Below the pieces are notes generated by a model. The model ran no database searches and was not told where the DNA came from. It saw only the letters and a program-made list of their open reading frames with translations. A program made the position numbers and the translations under genes. Below, in pieces: positions 35,268 through 46,088 of a DNA stretch of 64,000 nt (its first letter is position 1; every line of letters starts with the position of its first letter). The stretch is from RHKX01 sp963784885 (GTDB lineage Bacteria; Actinomycetota; Thermoleophilia; Solirubrobacterales; 70-9), in NCBI GenBank assembly GCA_963784885.1, contig CAWATA010000006.1, positions 62,001 through 126,000 of the forward strand, in the 5' to 3' direction.

Positions 35268-35292
35268 AAGTGGGAAGTCATGCTTCCTACTT
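35268..35292. promoter_or_regulatory. 25-bp inverted-repeat operator, copy A (hydratase-BKACE-MerR operon)
   Basis: AAGTGGGAAGT-CAT-GCTTCCTACTT matches copies B (39467-39491) and C (62164-62188). Each half carries two AAGT units seven bases apart. It lies upstream of the minus-strand hydratase operon and overlaps the stop codon of the preceding MaoC gene. Confidence 0.8.
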
Positions 35293-36216
35293 TTCGGGCA
35301 GGTCCAGAACCGCCTCGCCGTCCGACAGGACCTCGCGCCCCCCCTGCTCGACGGCGCAGGAGACCTCGATCCGGCGACCCGCCGCGACGGTCACCGTGCC
35401 GCCTACGGTCAGCTCCTGCTCGGGGACCGCGGGGCGGCGAAAGCGCGCGGCGAGCGCGCGCAGCACGCGGGGATCGCCGCCGAACGGCTCGAGCAGTCCC
35501 CGGGCGAGCTGCCCGAAGGTGTAGAGCCCGTGGAGGATGACGCCGGGAAGGCCGATCGCCCGGGCGAGCTCGGCGTCGAGGTGGAAGGGCGTGAAGTCGC
35601 CGGAGGCGCCGGCGTAGCGCTGCGCCGCGTAGCGATCGGGAGTGATCCGGAACTCGGGGATCCGCCGTCCCGCCTCGTGCCCCGCTCCGGTGCCCGCGGT
35701 CGCCGGCGACTCCTCCCCGCCGGGGGGCCGGCTCCCGCTCCGGCGCGGCTCGAGGGAAGGCACGACCCCCTGATAGCGGCCGTCGAGCACACGCCGCCCG
35801 TCCTGATTGACCGACTCGGATTCGAACGTCCGGTAGCGGGCCCCGTCGCGGTCCTCGGCGCCCGTGAGCCTGGCGATGGTCGCGATCGTGTCGCCGGCGC
35901 AGACCGGCTCGTGCCAGCGGAATTGCTGCCGGCGCTGGACGAACCGGTAGCCGGCGAGGCCGAGATCGGGATCGAAGATGCCGGAAGCCGGGTCGAACAT
36001 CGCGCCGGCGAGGGAGCGGGCGACGTAGACGGCCGCGAAGACGGGCGGGGCGACGGCCGCGCGGAAGCCGGCCTCGCGGGCGGCGCCGTGGTCACGATGG
36101 ATTGCCGCCGGAATCGAGAGCGCGTCGGCGTACTCGCGGATCTTCTCGCGGCCGACCTCGTATTCGGTCGCCGGCCACTCGGTCCCGACCGCAGCGGCTG
36201 TGCCGGCCGCCCCCAA
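35287..36216 (-). CDS. MaoC-like dehydratase with two hotdog domains
   Basis: The 309-residue protein has an N-terminal MaoC-N type hotdog (EYEVGREKIREYADALSIP, APPVFAAVY) and a C-terminal MaoC hotdog. The active-site stretch is YAGASGDFTPFHLDAELARA, with the hydratase Asp and His of the (G)D-x-N-P-x-H motif kept and the Asn replaced by Thr. Such proteins hydrate enoyl-thioesters (R-specific) in fatty-acid metabolism or act in mycolate-like FAS-II cycles. The start is taken as a TTG at 36216, two bases after the end of the preceding gene. The frame remains open further up but only through that gene's antisense frame. Confidence 0.85.
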   Translation of the reverse strand: MGAAGTAAAVGTEWPATEYEVGREKIREYADALSIPAAIHRDHGAAREAGFRAAVAPPVFAAVYVARSLAGAMFDPASGIFDPDLGLAGYRFVQRRQQFRWHEPVCAGDTIATIARLTGAEDRDGARYRTFESESVNQDGRRVLDGRYQGVVPSLEPRRSGSRPPGGEESPATAGTGAGHEAGRRIPEFRITPDRYAAQRYAGASGDFTPFHLDAELARAIGLPGVILHGLYTFGQLARGLLEPFGGDPRVLRALAARFRRPAVPEQELTVGGTVTVAAGRRIEVSCAVEQGGREVLSDGEAVLDLPEK

Positions 36217-36217
36217 C

Positions 36218-37942
36218 TCAGACGGCGGCGCCGGCCGTCGCCCGGTCGAGCGCCCGGAGCAGCGCGTCGACGACGGCCCCGTCGAACTGGCTGCCCGCGT
36301 AGCGGCCCATCTCGGAGATCGCCTCATCGTGGGTCTTCGCGAGCCGGTAGGGGCGTTCGCTGGTCATCGCGTCGTAGGACTCGGCGACCGCGAGAATCCG
36401 CGACTCGAGAGGGATCTGATCGCCGCTGAGGCCGCGTGGATAACCGTGGCCGTCGGGCTGTTCGTGGCGAGCCAGCACCCACTCGCGGATGTCCGTCAGC
36501 TCGCGGGCGGAGAGGATCCGCGCCGCCATCTCAGGATGGCGGCGGACCTGGTCCCACTCCGACGGCGAGAGCGGGCCGGGCTTGTCGAGGATCGAGTCGG
36601 GGATCCCGACCTTGCCGATGTCGTGCAGCATGCCGGCGAGGCGCAGCCGGCTGATCCGCTGGTCCGGAAGTCCCATCTCACGGCCGATCATCTCGCAGTA
36701 ACCGGCGACTGCGGTGGAGTGGCTGGCATTGCGCTCGTCGCGGAGGTCGAGCACCTCGGCGAGGCTCAGCACCGTGCCGAGCTGGGCGCGGCCCTCGCTC
36801 GGGGAGGCGAGGCCCTCGCCCTCGATCGCGCCCTCGAGATCGGGGCTGTAGACCACGGCCCGATCGGAGCCGAGGGCGACCGCGGCATTCATCGCCGCAG
36901 TCGACGCCTGAAGCAGCTCGTCGACGTTGCTGGCGTGCTTCGGGAAGACGGCGACGCCGAGGCTGCCGCTGAGCTTGAAGCCGCGCTCCCGGTAGGCGCG
37001 GCGCATCCGGGTGAGGATCTGCTCGGCGAGCAGAAAGCCGGTGTGCTCGTCGGTCTGGGGCAGCACGATCACGAATTCGGAGGCCCCGGTGCGGCCGACC
37101 GTGTCGATCCGACGGGTCGACTCGTCGAGCATCCGCCCGAGCTCGCGCAACACCTCGTCCCCGGCCTCGTAGCCGAGCTCCTTGTTGAGCCGCCGGAGCC
37201 CGTTCAGGTTGACTGTGATCAGCCCGACCCGGTGGGTGTTGATGCGAGCACGCTCGATCTCGTTGGTGAGGATCTCGTTGACGCCATGGCCGTTGACGTA
37301 GCCCGTCAGCAGATCGGTGCGGGCGGCGGAGCTGAGCGAGCCCCAGAGGCGATTGACCCGGGTCCGGAGGCCGTGGATCATCAGCCCGGCGATCGCCAGG
37401 CTCCCGAACGTGACGACGAACTGGTAGGTCAGCGTGCCGGAGGCGGTCTCCACACTGTCGGCTGAGCTCGCCATCAGGATCAGGGTGGTGCCGAAGCAGA
37501 AGCCCATGAACGCGACGTCGACTGCCGCGTCGAGCCGCGGGAGGAAGTAGAAGGCGTAGAAGCAGGGCCAGAGGTAGAAGAGGCTGAACGCGCTGGTCGG
37601 ATCGTGGGTGAAGTAGACGCCGGCGGTGACCTGGAGGATCCCCATCGCCGGGGTCAGTCGGACGACCCACATCGGCACCCGGTTGGCGAGGAGCAGGAAC
37701 GAGAGCGCGAAGAGGCCCGTGGACGCCTGCACGAGCAGCATCGCCGGGACGTTGAAGGAGTCCGGGTGAGGCAGCAGCACGCCGAGGATCCCGAGGAACA
37801 TCCCGGCGAAGGAGACGTAAGCCCCGGCGCGGGCGAGCGGAGCGACCTGACGGCGATCGTCGCGCTGGCCGTATCCGGGATCCAATGCAGCGGCACCGGC
37901 ACCGGTGCCGGTATTCGCGCCCTCGAAAACTGCAAAGCCCAC
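36218..37942 (-). CDS. Membrane GGDEF/HD-GYP protein, probable c-di-GMP phosphodiesterase
   Basis: The 574-residue protein has five or six N-terminal membrane helices (about 35-200), a GGDEF domain (about 215-370) and an HD-GYP domain (about 390-565). The GGDEF signature is degenerate: GRTGASEFVIVL has GASEF. The HD-GYP domain is intact, with HSTAVAGYCEMIG, MLHDIGKVGIPDSIL, HPEMAARIL and HEQPDGHGYPRGL. It should hydrolyse c-di-GMP, with the GGDEF part as a sensor. The GTG start has AGGAAGGG upstream. The leader contains a hairpin at 37966-37988. Confidence 0.93.
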   Translation of the reverse strand: MGFAVFEGANTGTGAGAAALDPGYGQRDDRRQVAPLARAGAYVSFAGMFLGILGVLLPHPDSFNVPAMLLVQASTGLFALSFLLLANRVPMWVVRLTPAMGILQVTAGVYFTHDPTSAFSLFYLWPCFYAFYFLPRLDAAVDVAFMGFCFGTTLILMASSADSVETASGTLTYQFVVTFGSLAIAGLMIHGLRTRVNRLWGSLSSAARTDLLTGYVNGHGVNEILTNEIERARINTHRVGLITVNLNGLRRLNKELGYEAGDEVLRELGRMLDESTRRIDTVGRTGASEFVIVLPQTDEHTGFLLAEQILTRMRRAYRERGFKLSGSLGVAVFPKHASNVDELLQASTAAMNAAVALGSDRAVVYSPDLEGAIEGEGLASPSEGRAQLGTVLSLAEVLDLRDERNASHSTAVAGYCEMIGREMGLPDQRISRLRLAGMLHDIGKVGIPDSILDKPGPLSPSEWDQVRRHPEMAARILSARELTDIREWVLARHEQPDGHGYPRGLSGDQIPLESRILAVAESYDAMTSERPYRLAKTHDEAISEMGRYAGSQFDGAVVDALLRALDRATAGAAV

Positions 37943-37965
37943 TTCGACCCTTCCTGGATGGTCAA

Positions 37966-37988
37966 GCCGTCGGCCCTCCGGCGACGGC
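37966..37988 (-). other. Hairpin in the leader of the GGDEF/HD-GYP gene
   Basis: GCCGTCG (37966-37972) and CGACGGC (37982-37988) pair around a nine-base loop, 24-46 bases upstream of the GTG start. On the transcript GGTGG and CCATC on either side can extend the structure. I could not match it to a known riboswitch. Confidence 0.4.
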
Positions 37989-38044
37989 AGCCCTTTGCCA
38001 CCTGTATCGCCAGATGCCTCGCGGAACCTGAATCCGCAAGACGA

Positions 38045-39379
38045 CTACCGCGTGCCCGAGGGCTCCTGGCTGCGGATCGCGGTCCCGCGACGGCCGCGGA
38101 GGACCGCGGTGGCGCCGCGCCCGGGCGCCAGCGTCATGTTGTTGCGGACGATCGGCTCCGGCTCGGGGTCGGCCTCGAGGACGGCCCGCGACAGGACGAC
38201 CTTGATCACGGCCTTGATCGTCATCTGGGCCAGATGGGAGCCGACGCAGTGCCGGGCCCCGGCCCCGAACGGGATCCAGACGCGCGAGCTTGGCTTCGGG
38301 TCCTCGAGGAACCGCTCCGGCCGGAACGAGTCCGGGTCGGGAAAGACCTCGGGATCGCGATGGATCAGGTAGATGCAGGGCATCAGCGTCCAGCCCCTGG
38401 GGAACGTGTAGCCGCCGACCTCGGTCTCGCCGGTGAGCCGGCGCGCGGTGACCGGCAGGATCGGCCGCTGGCGCAGGGTCTCCTTGACGACCGCATCGAG
38501 GTAGCCCCCGTCGCCGGAGTCGAGCTCGCCGAGCAGGCGGTCGTGGACGGCGCGATGGCGGAGGATCCGCTCGAAGGACCAGGCGAGCGCGTTGGCGGTC
38601 GTCTCGTGGCCGGCGATCAGCATCGTCAGGACCTCGTCGCGGATCTCGCGGTCGGTCATGAAGCCGTCCTCGTGCGGCTTCGGGGCCGCGAGGGCCGAGA
38701 GCACGTCGTTGCCGCGCTCGTCCGGCCGCAGCAGGCGCCGGAGACCGATCTCGTCGTGGAGAATCGCATCGATCTGCCGGGTCACGTTCATCACCCGGCC
38801 GAACGGCGAGCGCCCGCCGAGCTCGCGCTGGAACTGCGGCATCAGCGCCAGCGGGTTCTCGGCGATCTCGAGCATCTCGGGCACGAGACGGCGGATCTCG
38901 GAGTCGCGCTCGGGCGTGCAGACGCCGATCACGATCCGGACGATCGACTCGGTCGTGATCCGCCGCATCGGTTGCTGTAGCCGGAATGGCTCGTCGATCG
39001 GCCAGCCGGCCACCTCGCGGGCGGCGATCTCCTCGATCAGCGCCGCGTAGCCGCGGACGGAGCGCGGATGGAAAGAGGGCGCCATCAGCCGGCGGTGATG
39101 CTTGTGCTCCTCACCGTCGAGCAGGAACAGCGACTTCTCGCCGAGCACCGGCCGGAAGATCTGATTCGTCGGGCCCATCCGGAACGTCGACGGATCGCCG
39201 CTCAGGACCTTCCACGCGGCCTCGGGATCGGCGACGAACGCACAGCGCTTCAGCGCACCGAGCTTGACGGTGAAGATCGGGCCGTGGCGGTCGTGGTTGC
39301 GCTCCATGAACTCGACCGGGTCGCGAAACCACTGGCGCATCTGCCAGAGACCGGGGCTTGACGGACCTGAGGGGAGCAC
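38045..39379 (-). CDS. Cytochrome P450
   Basis: The protein has 444 residues from the GTG at 39379. It has the proline-rich start LPSGPSSPGLW, the I-helix oxygen motif LIAGHETTANAL, the K-helix ExxR in VVKETLRQRP, the PERF-type segment FRPERFLED and the heme-binding loop PFGAGARHCVGS with the axial Cys. It resembles CYP-type fatty-acid or terpene hydroxylases such as the CYP102/CYP138 classes. The substrate is not predictable. An upstream in-frame ATG (39430) exists, but the -10 box at 39389-39394 favours the GTG. It shares a divergent control region and operator B with the acyl-CoA dehydrogenase. FprA at 21.9 kb could supply electrons. Confidence 0.93.
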   Translation of the reverse strand: MLPSGPSSPGLWQMRQWFRDPVEFMERNHDRHGPIFTVKLGALKRCAFVADPEAAWKVLSGDPSTFRMGPTNQIFRPVLGEKSLFLLDGEEHKHHRRLMAPSFHPRSVRGYAALIEEIAAREVAGWPIDEPFRLQQPMRRITTESIVRIVIGVCTPERDSEIRRLVPEMLEIAENPLALMPQFQRELGGRSPFGRVMNVTRQIDAILHDEIGLRRLLRPDERGNDVLSALAAPKPHEDGFMTDREIRDEVLTMLIAGHETTANALAWSFERILRHRAVHDRLLGELDSGDGGYLDAVVKETLRQRPILPVTARRLTGETEVGGYTFPRGWTLMPCIYLIHRDPEVFPDPDSFRPERFLEDPKPSSRVWIPFGAGARHCVGSHLAQMTIKAVIKVVLSRAVLEADPEPEPIVRNNMTLAPGRGATAVLRGRRGTAIRSQEPSGTR

Positions 39380-39388
39380 CGCCGATCG

Positions 39389-39394
39389 AGCGTA
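39389..39394 (-). promoter_or_regulatory. -10 element TACGCT of the P450 gene
   Basis: TACGCT on the minus strand is nine bases before the GTG at 39379, with no ribosome site. It supports the shorter start and leaderless expression. Confidence 0.45.
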
Positions 39395-39466
39395 GCCCAA
39401 GCCGGCGTCGCCGACCACCACCCACCGCATCGCCGCAACGCGCGTCCCGCCGCCGCACCAGGCATG

Positions 39467-39491
39467 AAGTAGTAAGTGCTACTGTCTACTT
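39467..39491. promoter_or_regulatory. 25-bp inverted-repeat operator, copy B (P450 / acyl-CoA dehydrogenase)
   Basis: AAGTAGTAAGT-GCT-ACTGTCTACTT is palindromic at nine of eleven pairs and aligns with copies A and C. It lies 33-57 bases upstream of the acyl-CoA dehydrogenase start at 39524 and 88-112 bases from the P450 start, so it could control both. Confidence 0.8.
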
Positions 39492-39523
39492 TCGACCTGA
39501 CCCGAGGAGAAGGAGCAGCAGCG

Positions 39524-40732
<1,209 letters not shown>

Positions 40733-40736
40733 GTCG

Positions 40737-42035
40737 TCAGCAGCCCTGGCCGGGAGCTGAGGGCGTGAGCGGGCCGACGCACTCGACGAATCGCGTCTGC
40801 TTGAACAGGAACTCGACCGGCGTCGTGAAGGTCAGCGACGAGTCGACGCCGGTGATGTTCCCGGTGCCGTTGAAGGTGAGCGCCTTGGCGGCGAAGGCCC
40901 CCATGAAGTCGGCCGTGCCGTTGAGGACGGCGGTCGAGCGCGGGGCGTAGAGGAGCAGCTGGTTGACGGCTCCGTTGCCGCGCATCGTGACCGACGTCGC
41001 GGTCGTGGCCGAGCCGACGACCAGCAGCGCGAGGTCGTCGGGGTCGCCGCTGGTCGCCGCGATCCGGCCGCCGGTCATGTAGATCGGCTCGGTCTGACCG
41101 CCGCAGAGCTCGGGGCCGCCGAAGTAGATCCGCACCCGCGTCCCCTGCGCGGCGATCAAAGTGCCTCCGGTCATGTCGAGCTTGCAGATCGCGTAGTTGG
41201 TGCCGCCGAGCGTCACCGCATCCTTGTTTCTGAGCGTGAGGGTGCGGGTGCTCGGATTCCAGACGGTCCGGTTCGACTGGATCACGTCGCGGCCGTCGCT
41301 GAGCCGGACGTTGTCATTGGTGTCCCAGACGTTTCCGAGGTCGACCGGCCCGAGCGTCGTCGAGCCGGACTGGACCTGACCGTTGCAGATTTCCGGGCTG
41401 GGCACGATGCCTCCTCCCACGGTCGCATCGCCGTTGCAGGTCGCCGAGCCGCTGACGGTGACGTTGCCGTTCGTCCGCATCGGGCCATGGACCGCCGCGT
41501 TGCCGCTGAAGTTGAGGTTGTCGAGCCCGATCAGGCTGCCGCCGGCGAATGCGGGGGTGCCGGTCGAGGCCGCCGCATCGACCTGGATCCGCCGGGTCTC
41601 GCCGTTCAGCGTGCCCTCGGAGACGATCGCGATGTTTCTCGTGCTCGGGTCGACGACGCCGGTGTCGGGAAGGACGCGGTAGCGGTAGGTGCCCGCGCCG
41701 ACCTGCCCGGTCTGAGTCGCGCACCACTGATCGGCCTGCGGGCTGCTCGCCACCAGCGTTCCGGAGGCACTCGCGACCAGGCACGGATAGGCCTCCGTCG
41801 ACAACACGTTGTTCTGGCGGAACAACGCCTGCTGCGCGCCCGCCTCGGCAACCGAGAACGCGCTCTTGTCGCTGGCGTCGCGACCGGAGTTGCGGATGCT
41901 GCCGATCGCCGCCAGGGCGCCGATGCTCGCCAGCGCGAAGCCGACGATCACGACCATCAGGGTCACCGGCAGAGCGATGCCGCGCTCGTCGCCGATCGCC
42001 GGGTGGCCCGATCTGGGGCTGAGAACGAACGTCAC
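40737..42035 (-). CDS. PilX-like pilin/pilus-assembly protein with surface domain
   Basis: The protein has about 432 residues from a GTG at 42035. Near the start, after DERG, comes the type IV prepilin-like hydrophobic helix IALPVTLMVVIVGFALASIG, followed by SGRDASDKSAFSVAEAGAQQALF, the pattern of PilX/PulK-type proteins in which AEAGAQ is conserved. The rest is a secreted beta-rich domain with many N, G, S and T residues and ten or so cysteines, including repeats such as GNVTVSGSATCNGDATVGGG. It is probably a minor pilin or surface protein. The exact start is uncertain because no good ribosome site is seen. The stop is four bases from the end of the convergent dehydrogenase. Confidence 0.75.
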   Translation of the reverse strand: MTFVLSPRSGHPAIGDERGIALPVTLMVVIVGFALASIGALAAIGSIRNSGRDASDKSAFSVAEAGAQQALFRQNNVLSTEAYPCLVASASGTLVASSPQADQWCATQTGQVGAGTYRYRVLPDTGVVDPSTRNIAIVSEGTLNGETRRIQVDAAASTGTPAFAGGSLIGLDNLNFSGNAAVHGPMRTNGNVTVSGSATCNGDATVGGGIVPSPEICNGQVQSGSTTLGPVDLGNVWDTNDNVRLSDGRDVIQSNRTVWNPSTRTLTLRNKDAVTLGGTNYAICKLDMTGGTLIAAQGTRVRIYFGGPELCGGQTEPIYMTGGRIAATSGDPDDLALLVVGSATTATSVTMRGNGAVNQLLLYAPRSTAVLNGTADFMGAFAAKALTFNGTGNITGVDSSLTFTTPVEFLFKQTRFVECVGPLTPSAPGQGC

Positions 42036-42115
42036 CCATAGCGAATCGGCATCCTGCAATCCGGACTTGAGCGTTGTCCGCGGCCCTCGCACGGCTCGGT
42101 GCCGTCCCGAAAGGA

Positions 42116-42147
42116 TCTCGGCCCGCCTGTTGCCTGGCGGGCCGAGA
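42116..42147. other. Perfect 12-bp hairpin in the pilin-gene leader
   Basis: TCTCGGCCCGCC and GGCGGGCCGAGA pair around an eight-base loop. On the minus strand it would sit about 80-110 bases before the pilin start and is followed by TCCTTTC, so it could act as an attenuator. Confidence 0.6.
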
Positions 42148-42430
42148 CGGGGATGGGTATGGATCGGACCTGAGGTACGCGACGCCCCGGAGGGCGCCGC
42201 GCCGGTTCTGGGACTCATAGGCCCTTGGCTCGGAAGCATCGAGCCTCAGCTGCGCAGGCGCAATCCTCCGATCGTCGGATCGGCGGACCAACCTCGTCTC
42301 CATCTCCCGGCGGGCTCTTCGATCCGAACGGATGAAATCGGCTCATCCCCTCGGTTCCGGCACGGCCGGCACGGGGATCGCCGGGGTGCCGGTTGCCGGG
42401 CTGTGAGGCCGTCGCACCCCCAAAACGAAG

Positions 42431-42456
42431 GAGGGCGTCGCTTTCGCGACGCCCTC
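42431..42456. terminator. Terminator-like 11-bp hairpin in a divergent intergenic region
   Basis: GAGGGCGTCGC and GCGACGCCCTC pair around TTTC. The left side is preceded by CAAAACGAAG and the right side followed by TGCCGTTCCGTTTC, so it could stop transcripts in either direction. No annotated gene ends here. Confidence 0.6.
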
Positions 42457-42663
42457 TGCCGTTCCGTTTCCCCTTCGCGCGAAGCGAGGGAATGCAACCG
42501 TGTCTGGGTGTCCTATCGGCACTTCCGGGGTGGACTTGAGCCCCGACCGGCGGAACCACCGGATGAACCTCCACCATCGCTCGGTGGAGGAGCAGCTGAA
42601 CCGATCAGTCGATTCGCGGATTCGAGGTCTGCACCGGCGCCCGAGCGTGCGAGAATCAGGGAA

Positions 42664-43301
42664 GTGAGCGGCCGGCGCCTGACGATCCTGATCGCGGACG
42701 ACCATCCGGTCTACCGGCAGGGCCTCGAGCGCGCGATCGGCGAGCGGCCCGACCTCGAGCTCGTCGGCTCGACGGCGGACGGCCGCCAGGCGCTCGAGCG
42801 GATCCACGAGCTCGAGCCCGACGTCGCCGTCGTCGACGTCCGGATGCCCGGGCTCGACGGCCTGAAGATCGTCAGCGCCGTCCAGCGCGACGGCCTGCGG
42901 ACGCGGGTCATGCTGCTGACCGGATACGAGGACTCCGGCGCCGCCTACAAGGCGCTCGCGGAGGGCGCGGCCGGATACGTCTCGAAGGCCTCCGACCACA
43001 CGGAGCTCTGCGACTCGATCATCGCGGCGGGCCGGGGCGAAACGGTGATCGCCCCCCAGTTCGCCGCCGGGATCGCGACCGAGATCCAGCTCCGCGAGAC
43101 GTCGGAGCGCCCCGGTCTGACGACCCGCGAGGCCGAGGTGCTGAGGTTGCTCGCGGAGGGACGGACGGCCGCGCGGATCGGCGAGGAGCTCCACCTCGCG
43201 GAAGCAACCGTGAAGACGCACCTTCACAACCTCTACGAGAAGCTCGGGGTCTCCGACCGCGCCGCCGCGGTGGCGACCGCGATGCGCTGGGGCCTGCTCG
43301 A

Positions 43302-43305
<4 letters not shown>
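42664..43305 (+). CDS. NarL/LuxR-type response regulator
   Basis: The 213-residue protein has a receiver domain (LTILIADDHPVYRQ acidic pair, phospho-acceptor Asp about residue 58 in VAVVDVRMPGLDG, switch Thr in LLTGYED and Lys in YVSKAS) and a C-terminal LuxR helix-turn-helix (LTTREAEVLRLLAEGRTAAR, HLAEATVKTHLHNLYEKLGV). It is a DNA-binding response regulator. The GTG start at 42664 has AGGGAA just before it. The stop overlaps the kinase start by four bases (GTGA), so the two are coupled and probably form one system. Confidence 0.93.
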
Positions 43306-44453
<1,148 letters not shown>

Positions 44454-44468
<15 letters not shown>

Positions 44469-44852
44469 CTCGGTCGTGCAGAAGGCGCAGCGGCGCGCCT
44501 TCGCGGGGATCTCGGAGAGGCACTCCGGACATTCCTTCGTCTCCGGGTCCTGTCCGCGGCGACGCCTTTCCTGGAGCCGGTTCATCGGCAGCACGACCAG
44601 GAAGTAGACGGCTGCGGCGATCGTCAGGAACGAGAACATCGCGTTGATGAACAACCCGTAGGCGAACGTCGACCCGTTGATCGTGAAGCTGAGGTCCCCG
44701 AAGTCCGGCTCGCCGAAGATCGCCGCGATCAGCGGCGTCAGCAGGCCCGAGACGAAGGCGGTCACGACGGCTCCGAAGGCAGCGCCGATGACGACGGCGA
44801 CGGCGAGCTCGACGACGTTGCCGCGGCTGATGAACTCCTTGAAGCCCTGCAT
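44454..44852 (-). CDS. mscL: Large-conductance mechanosensitive channel with zinc ribbon
   Basis: The 132-residue protein starts MQGFKEFISRGNVVELAVAVVIGAAF, seen here as GFKEFISRGNVVELAV, the conserved MscL N-terminus and first helix. The second helix is LFINAMFSFLTIAAAVYFLVVLP. MscL opens under membrane tension to release solutes. The C-terminal cytosolic helix is replaced or followed by a CPEC-x11-CAFC zinc-ribbon-like module. The ATG at 44852 matches the family start. A GTG at 44864 would add four residues. Confidence 0.95.
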
Positions 44853-44896
44853 GGCGGTGCGCACGCAGGGATCGTGTCAGACGCACCCCGCACCGG

Positions 44897-44902
44897 TAGC
44901 GT
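44897..44902 (+). promoter_or_regulatory. -10 element TAGCGT before acyl-CoA dehydrogenase copy 2
   Basis: TAGCGT ends seven bases before the GTG at 44910 with no ribosome site. It supports this start over the GTG at 44874. Confidence 0.5.
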
Positions 44903-44909
44903 GCAGGCG

Positions 44910-46088
44910 GTGAGCGTCGTCAGAGACAGCGGACAGCGCGCCCTGATTCCGCCCTTCGAGCAGGAACACGAGGAGCTCCGGGAGACCGTGAGGCGCTGGG
45001 TCGAGAGCGAGATCGTCCCCGGGCAGGCCGAGTGGGAGGAGCGGCGGGAGTTCCCTCGTGAGCTGTTCGGCCGCGCCGCCGAGCTCGGATTCCTCGGGCT
45101 CAAGTACCCGGAGGAGCTCGGCGGCCAGGGCGGCGACATCGTCCACGACGCGGTCTGGGCCGAGGAGCTGGCGGCGGCCGGCATGTGCGGAGGCGTCGGC
45201 GCCGGCCTCGGTGCTCACACGGGCATCGCAACGCCGCCCATCCACAACTTCGGCACCCCCGACCAGCACGAGCGCTTCCTCCGCCCCGCGATCGCCGGCA
45301 CCAAGATCGCAGCGCTCGGAATCACCGAGCCCGGAGCGGGCTCCGACGTCGCCTCGATCCGGACCAAGGCCGAGCGGACCGACGGCGGCTGGATCGTCAA
45401 CGGCGCGAAGACGTTCATCACCAACGGGGTCCGGGCCGACTTCCTCGTCTGCGCGGTGCGGACGACCGGCGACGGGGGCCACCACGGGATCTCGTTCCTG
45501 ATCCTCGAGCGCGAGATGCCCGGCTACGAGGTCTCGCGCAAGCTCGAGAAGCTCGGCTGGCACTCCTCCGACACCGGCGAGCTGGCCTTCACCGACGTCG
45601 AGGTCCCCGAGGCGAACCTGCTCGGCTCCGAGAACGAGGGCTTCAAGCTGATCATGGCCAACTTCCAGTGGGAGCGGCTGCTGATGGCGCTCGGCGCCGT
45701 CGGGACCATGGATTGGTGCCTGCGCCGGACCGTCTCCTACGCGCAGGAGCGCGAGGCGTTCGGGCGGGCGATCGGCAGCTTTCAGGCGATCCGACACAAG
45801 GTCGCGCAGATGGCGGTCAACCTCGAGGCCGGGCGGGCGATGACCTACTCGGCGCTGCGCCTGCTCGCCTCCGGCCAGGACGCCCTCCGGGAGGTGACGG
45901 CCGCCAAGCTCTTCACCCAGCGCGCCGCCGTCGATGCCGCCGACGACGCAGTTCAGGTCCACGGCGGTTACGGCTACATGCGCGAGTACGAGGTCGAGCG
46001 GGTGCTCCGCGACGCCCGGCTCGGGCCGATCGGCGGCGGAACCGACGAGGTGATGAAGGAGATCCTCGGTCGTGGTTTCGGGCTCTGA
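44910..46088 (+). CDS. Acyl-CoA dehydrogenase (copy 2)
   Basis: The 392-residue enzyme has ALGITEPGAGSDVASIRTKA, WIVNGAKTFITNGVRADF, REAFGRAIGSFQAIRHKVAQ and the catalytic Glu in GYGYMREYEVERVLRDARL. It shares its domain layout with the copy at 39524 but differs in many residues, so it should use another acyl-CoA. No 25-bp operator lies in front of it. The last 17 bases overlap the GNAT gene. Confidence 0.95.
   Translation: MSVVRDSGQRALIPPFEQEHEELRETVRRWVESEIVPGQAEWEERREFPRELFGRAAELGFLGLKYPEELGGQGGDIVHDAVWAEELAAAGMCGGVGAGLGAHTGIATPPIHNFGTPDQHERFLRPAIAGTKIAALGITEPGAGSDVASIRTKAERTDGGWIVNGAKTFITNGVRADFLVCAVRTTGDGGHHGISFLILEREMPGYEVSRKLEKLGWHSSDTGELAFTDVEVPEANLLGSENEGFKLIMANFQWERLLMALGAVGTMDWCLRRTVSYAQEREAFGRAIGSFQAIRHKVAQMAVNLEAGRAMTYSALRLLASGQDALREVTAAKLFTQRAAVDAADDAVQVHGGYGYMREYEVERVLRDARLGPIGGGTDEVMKEILGRGFGL

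Larger units (their letters stand above)
42036..42663. other. 628-base non-coding region with five strong hairpins
   Basis: No convincing reading frame lies here. Hairpins occur at 42116-42147 (perfect 12-bp), 42178-42201 (9 of 10), 42366-42392 (7-bp), 42431-42456 (perfect 11-bp) and 42568-42590 (perfect 8-bp). The flanking genes diverge, so terminator-like structures here imply leaders or a separate small transcript. Confidence 0.6.

Noticed and set aside
37943..38044. Riboswitch in the leader of the GGDEF/HD-GYP gene
   Set aside because: There is a hairpin and GGCAAAGGGC, but the pattern does not match c-di-GMP-I, c-di-GMP-II or c-di-AMP aptamers as I know them. Only the hairpin is listed.
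42230..42310. Possible c-di-GMP-I (GEMM) riboswitch before the pilin-like gene
   Set aside because: The minus strand has GAGCCAAGGGCCTA, which recalls one side of the GEMM aptamer, but the required GGCAAACC and GACGCAAAGC blocks are absent.
41809..42663. N-terminal extension of the response regulator (in-frame from 41809)
   Set aside because: The added part runs through the antisense of the pilin-like gene and the hairpin-rich gap and has no domain. The GTG at 42664 starts at the receiver domain.
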